DNA from: Corella eumyota
Lineage: Eukaryota; Chordata; Ascidiacea; Phlebobranchia; Corellidae
Direction of reading: 5' to 3'
Assembly: GCA_963082875.1 (NCBI GenBank)
Contig: OY720102.1
Location: 7,626,001-7,690,000 of the forward strand
Length of the DNA: 64,000 nucleotides
Positions 61,501 to 64,000 of the stretch are shown here, in pieces (the first letter of the stretch is position 1; each line of letters opens with the position of its first letter). The notes under the pieces were generated by a model that was not told where the DNA came from, ran no database searches, and saw only the letters and a list, made by a program, of their open reading frames with translations. The translations under genes and the position numbers were made by a program.

Positions 61501-63691
61501 TAAAAGAGGCTCCTTCACGTCTTGCTTAAAAAAAATTATACAACCAAGGCCGTGAGGTATGCTAAAAATTTTAATTCTTTTAGTCACGAATTGTTTTTTT
61601 TAATTACGTACAATCAAAAAGGCAAGCCCTAATATGGACTATTAGTTTACGTGACAAATTTTACATTTTTTAAAATTTAAGTATTTTAAAAATTCACTGA
61701 GCAAACAATGACAGTGTAAAACCAAAATGCCACAAGATATTGAAATTTACTCTACCATGTCAATTTATTTCAACGCGGAGCTATTAATTGAGCCAAGAGC
61801 TCGTGAAAAACCAAGACTTTTTTTAGTAAACACGGCCATTACCAATTTCAGTGCAACGACGTAACAAAGATAAGAATAAAGAGATTGTTTGCAGACAAGC
61901 GCTATTGAGTTTGAATGACATTTGCGGTGTATCTCAACAGAAATTACTCGGCCTATATGTGCTGCACAAAATATAAAATGATGGGCCTTGCCACAAAGTA
62001 TCGAATATCATGTAAGTGATTACTTGGCTATCTTTTTTTACATCACTAACTGGCACATCAATTCAAAGCGATCGGTTATCGAATTACGACATTATATTAT
62101 AAGGCCCCTTAAATAACCTACAGCGTAAGAGCCTGTTTGTTGTGTGTTGTGGTAAAGTGTATTAAACAAATTGAATTAGATAAACTCCTCTATTAAGTAA
62201 ATGGCAATAGAATAATATTGATTTTGGGTATCAGGGCTCTGGTCTACACCAAAGTAACAGAGCAGAATACAAATACAGTCGAATTTTATGCTCAATTTGA
62301 AATGAATAACTCGATTTTCAATTTGTAGTTCACCACATTTTGATTAAAATCATTTTCTGAGAGTCTAAAAATAAATTACGCGAAAAAGTGTACGTGTGCA
62401 TTGTGAGTCATCAGTTTTCACCTTTTGTTATTCTCATCAAATCAAACCAAACTGCCCACACAGTTTAAACAAGCGTAGAAGATAATTCAACTGTGGTCAG
62501 CTTACATTTAAAAAAACAAATGCTCATAACATGTTACATTTATAGGCCCAACAAATAAAGTAACCATATATTTAATACACACGTTCAAAAGTATATTTAT
62601 ATATACATATATAATAAAAAATTGTAAAAGGCCCCAATGAGTACGTATTGTTATTTGACAAAAACTTAAAATACTATAAGCTCAAAATGTGTTACGTGTA
62701 TAGGCCTAACAAATAAAGTAACCACAAATATCATATATACACGCATTTAAAAGTATGCTAAACAATTGATGAAGGCCCTAATGCATTTATGTATGTATTA
62801 CTTTTCAAAAAAATCTCAAAATTCTGAGAACAAACATATGCTATGTTAATGATTTGTAAAACATATGCTATGTTAATGATTTGTACACAACAACAGGTAC
62901 CGGAAAATCGAAAATAAGTTAGCGCGCAACTAAGAATGTTAATTGCCTCAAGGGATAAACACAGGACATTGAACTAACCAGGTTTACTCGATAAACAATA
63001 CGGGCAATAGACTTAAAATTAGCGGCGACCTTAATCCAATGACAAACAGAGATTAGAAGATTAGAGGTCAATGAAAAACAAAAAGCACTGAAAACTTTTA
63101 AAAAGTAAAGCACAGAGGGTCCAATACATAAATTTTAATCCAACTTTTTGGAAGAAGAAATTTTGCAAATTTTTTTAAATCGGAAACTGTACTTTTGGTG
63201 GCAATTTTACAAATTTTCAATAAGTTATATTATTTTTAAACTTACATCACATGTTGGGTTGCACTGGCAACTGGTACAATCCAGAAACCCAATTTCTTTG
63301 CAGTCATTAGGACACTCTGGACATAAATTGCCGTGCGCAATTCGAAATAGCAAAACAACTAAAAAATCAATTGATAATTAAATATTTATTAAAGAATCCA
63401 TTAACATATCAGAGGTAAATAAAGTGACCCGATGTCATCTGATATATTGTCTAGATTAGTAGATATGTAGCAGATAGGTTAATCGATAATAATTGCATTA
63501 TATTGGAATAACAATAAATGATATTTGATGCTGTGAGTTAAAAAAATCAGCAAAAGTTATCAGGATATGGTTTAAATTAATTTAAAAATAGTACAATTTG
63601 TTAAACCAAACTAATTTAAAATCTTAACTTTTGTTTGAAGAGTATTAAATTAAGTTAAAACTAAATACTTACAAAACAGAATCGATTTCAT
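52544..63691 (-). CDS. Cysteine-rich single-pass type I membrane protein
   Basis: Exons on the minus strand: 63673-63691, 63246-63358, 59086-59170, 57790-57942, 57323-57394, 55833-55982, 55517-55683, 55156-55200, then, less surely, 53774-53799 and 52544-52649. Phases close and give 311 residues. A signal peptide (MKSILFFVLLFRIAHG) leads into cysteine-rich modules. The first has CPECPNDC; exon 4 has a WAP/lustrin-like close (CPKEHLCKHVAGHTVSVCC); exon 6 has the pattern DPCMMMGPSPCPAYPNAQCV then CSCSSWFIDENAQTVDC, seen in many invertebrate secreted protease-inhibitor-like proteins. A Ser/Pro/acidic stalk precedes one membrane helix (about 230-251) and a short basic tail (FFRQRKKES). I do not recognise a named family. 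It is probably a cell-surface binding or protease-inhibiting protein. The first long intron (59171-63245) is repeat-rich. Confidence 0.75.
53303..53745 (-). mobile_element. Main SINE (family A), copy 19, split by a family-B SINE
   Basis: Reverse copy from 'tatcctcgatttgggaaagg' to 'accactaaaccacgcatcgc'. It is interrupted between 53496 and 53666 by a forward family-B SINE; removing that insert restores the expected 'cattagagcagtggggatcg'. Confidence 0.9.
53497..53665 (+). mobile_element. tRNA-Arg-like SINE (family B), copy 3, nested
   Basis: This is a full forward copy: 'gtggcgaaccggtcatggcg', 'tcggactacgagccgaaagt', B-box 'gggttcgagcc', body 'cactattcgcccttgagccc', 3' end 'gggtgatatgaaaaaaaa'. 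The tRNA-like head resembles tRNA-Arg around the anticodon arm. A 7-bp target duplication 'tagagca' (53490-53496 and 53666-53672) proves insertion into the family-A SINE. Confidence 0.92.
54814..55085 (+). mobile_element. Main SINE (family A), copy 20
   Basis: Forward copy from 'gcgccagaacacttggcttc' to 'cacattgaggataaacaaat', in an intron of the cysteine-rich membrane gene; the first bases of the head are missing. Confidence 0.85.
56041..56313 (-). mobile_element. Main SINE (family A), copy 21
   Basis: Reverse copy from 'atttatcctcgatgtgggaa' to 'accactacaccacaatggca', in an intron of the cysteine-rich membrane gene. Confidence 0.88.
57031..57306 (+). mobile_element. Main SINE (family A), copy 22
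   Basis: Forward copy, worn at the head ('aaccagtgggtaaagtgatt'), with clear 'gggttcgattaccactgctc' and 'tcacattgaggataaacaaa'. It ends about 17 bp from the donor of exon 57323-57394. Confidence 0.82.
59200..60190. repeat. Satellite-like array of ~165-bp AT-rich units
   Basis: About six degenerate units share 'attaggct(g)g(t/a)aga' or its remnant, 'gtttatttattgtttaatat', 'ttaacaacacaa', 'aaccaacaaaacc' and 'aaattatacaaaaagta' in fixed order, at a spacing of roughly 165 bp. It lies in the first long intron of the cysteine-rich membrane gene. Confidence 0.7.
60576..60800. repeat. Tandem duplication of ~130 bp
   Basis: 'ttacataataaaagaattta' and the 75 bases that follow occur at about 60577 and again at about 60706 with few changes. 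Both are in the same long intron. Confidence 0.75.
62520..62895. repeat. Diverged ~175-bp duplication and a 26-bp direct repeat
   Basis: 'taggcc(c/t)aacaaataaagta' followed by 'acc' and, about 100 bp on, 'aaggcccc/taatg' occur twice (about 62520-62690 and 62691-62800). Just after, 'acatatgctatgttaatgat' plus 'ttgta' is repeated in tandem at about 62836-62886. Confidence 0.65.
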
Positions 63692-64000
63692 GATCTTTCA
63701 ATTTAACCCATTTTAAAAACTAACAACAATTACATGTAAAATTATATCTATATATAGAAGAAATAACAGTAGCAACATTATTTTTTTGTAATTTAACAAG
63801 TAGCCAAGTTAAACTGTTAATAATTCTGTTGCTAAATGCTTAAAGATAATAATATAATCACTAAATACAGACTTAATTTATGTATATACAGATATACAGC
63901 CTGTTCGTTAAGCATAAAGCAGTATAGGTCAGTGGCTAAAAAACACCGATATTTAAATATACTAAATTAACTCATTTTAATAAGATTTTATTTCTAAAAT
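63692..64000. other. 5' flank of the cysteine-rich membrane gene
   Basis: AT-rich sequence upstream of the start codon at 63691. A TA-rich stretch (63747-63758) could hold a TATA box. Nothing else seen. Confidence 0.4.

Noticed and set aside
1-64000. LTR retroelement, Polinton or other virus-like insertion
   Set aside because: No reverse transcriptase, integrase, capsid or envelope motifs and no long terminal repeats were seen.
1-64000. CRISPR arrays or bacterial operon structure
   Set aside because: Spliced genes, SINEs and AT-rich introns mark the window as animal nuclear DNA; the tandem arrays have no spacer pattern.

Overview
The window reads as nuclear DNA from an invertebrate chordate, most likely a solitary ascidian of the Ciona type. 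It is AT-rich with compact, intron-bearing genes. An Evx-type homeobox gene stands alone without Hox genes beside it. A tRNA-derived SINE family recurs at least 22 times in both orientations. The species call is an inference. No intact virus-like or LTR element was seen, and no rRNA or convincing true tRNA gene.

I rebuilt 12 multi-exon or single-exon genes and one pseudogene by matching splice sites, codon phase and family motifs. Minus strand, left to right: a Stum/SPEC3-family membrane protein (1210-4103); two tandem secreted Ly6/uPAR-like proteins with acidic tails (5812-7016 and 8579-9661); seipin (13446-16071); and DPY30 (17274-19950). Plus strand: a 956-residue protein made mostly of about 58 copies of a 12-residue repeat (20368-23558), head to head with DPY30; a canonical ten-cysteine GPI-type Ly6 protein (25331-26639); a dead and then a live intronless SLC43-type transporter (27417-28735, 29083-30486); Evx (31384-32414); and a ten-exon clan-2 cytochrome P450 (35133-40438). 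Minus strand again: a 1,842-residue protein with several CARD-like death-fold segments and a C-terminal SAM domain (41094-50830), and a cysteine-rich single-pass membrane protein with a 4-kb first intron (52544-63691).

Repeats fill most of the rest. Besides the main SINE there is a second, tRNA-Arg-like SINE (three copies, one nested in a main-family SINE with a 7-bp target duplication) and a third tRNA-like unit as a tandem dimer. There is an hAT-type MITE with an 8-bp target duplication, and a MITE family with a TATA-rich core. An odd class of terminal-inverted-repeat elements carries minisatellites inside (three copies, all in introns). Every one of the nine P450 introns holds a mobile element.

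The genes do not form one pathway. Seipin (lipid droplets), the P450 (ER oxidation), DPY30 (H3K4 methylation), Evx (patterning) and the CARD-SAM scaffold (probable death-fold or innate signalling) are independent. The strongest candidate for something undescribed is the CARD-SAM protein, followed by the 12-residue-repeat protein and the cysteine-rich membrane protein.
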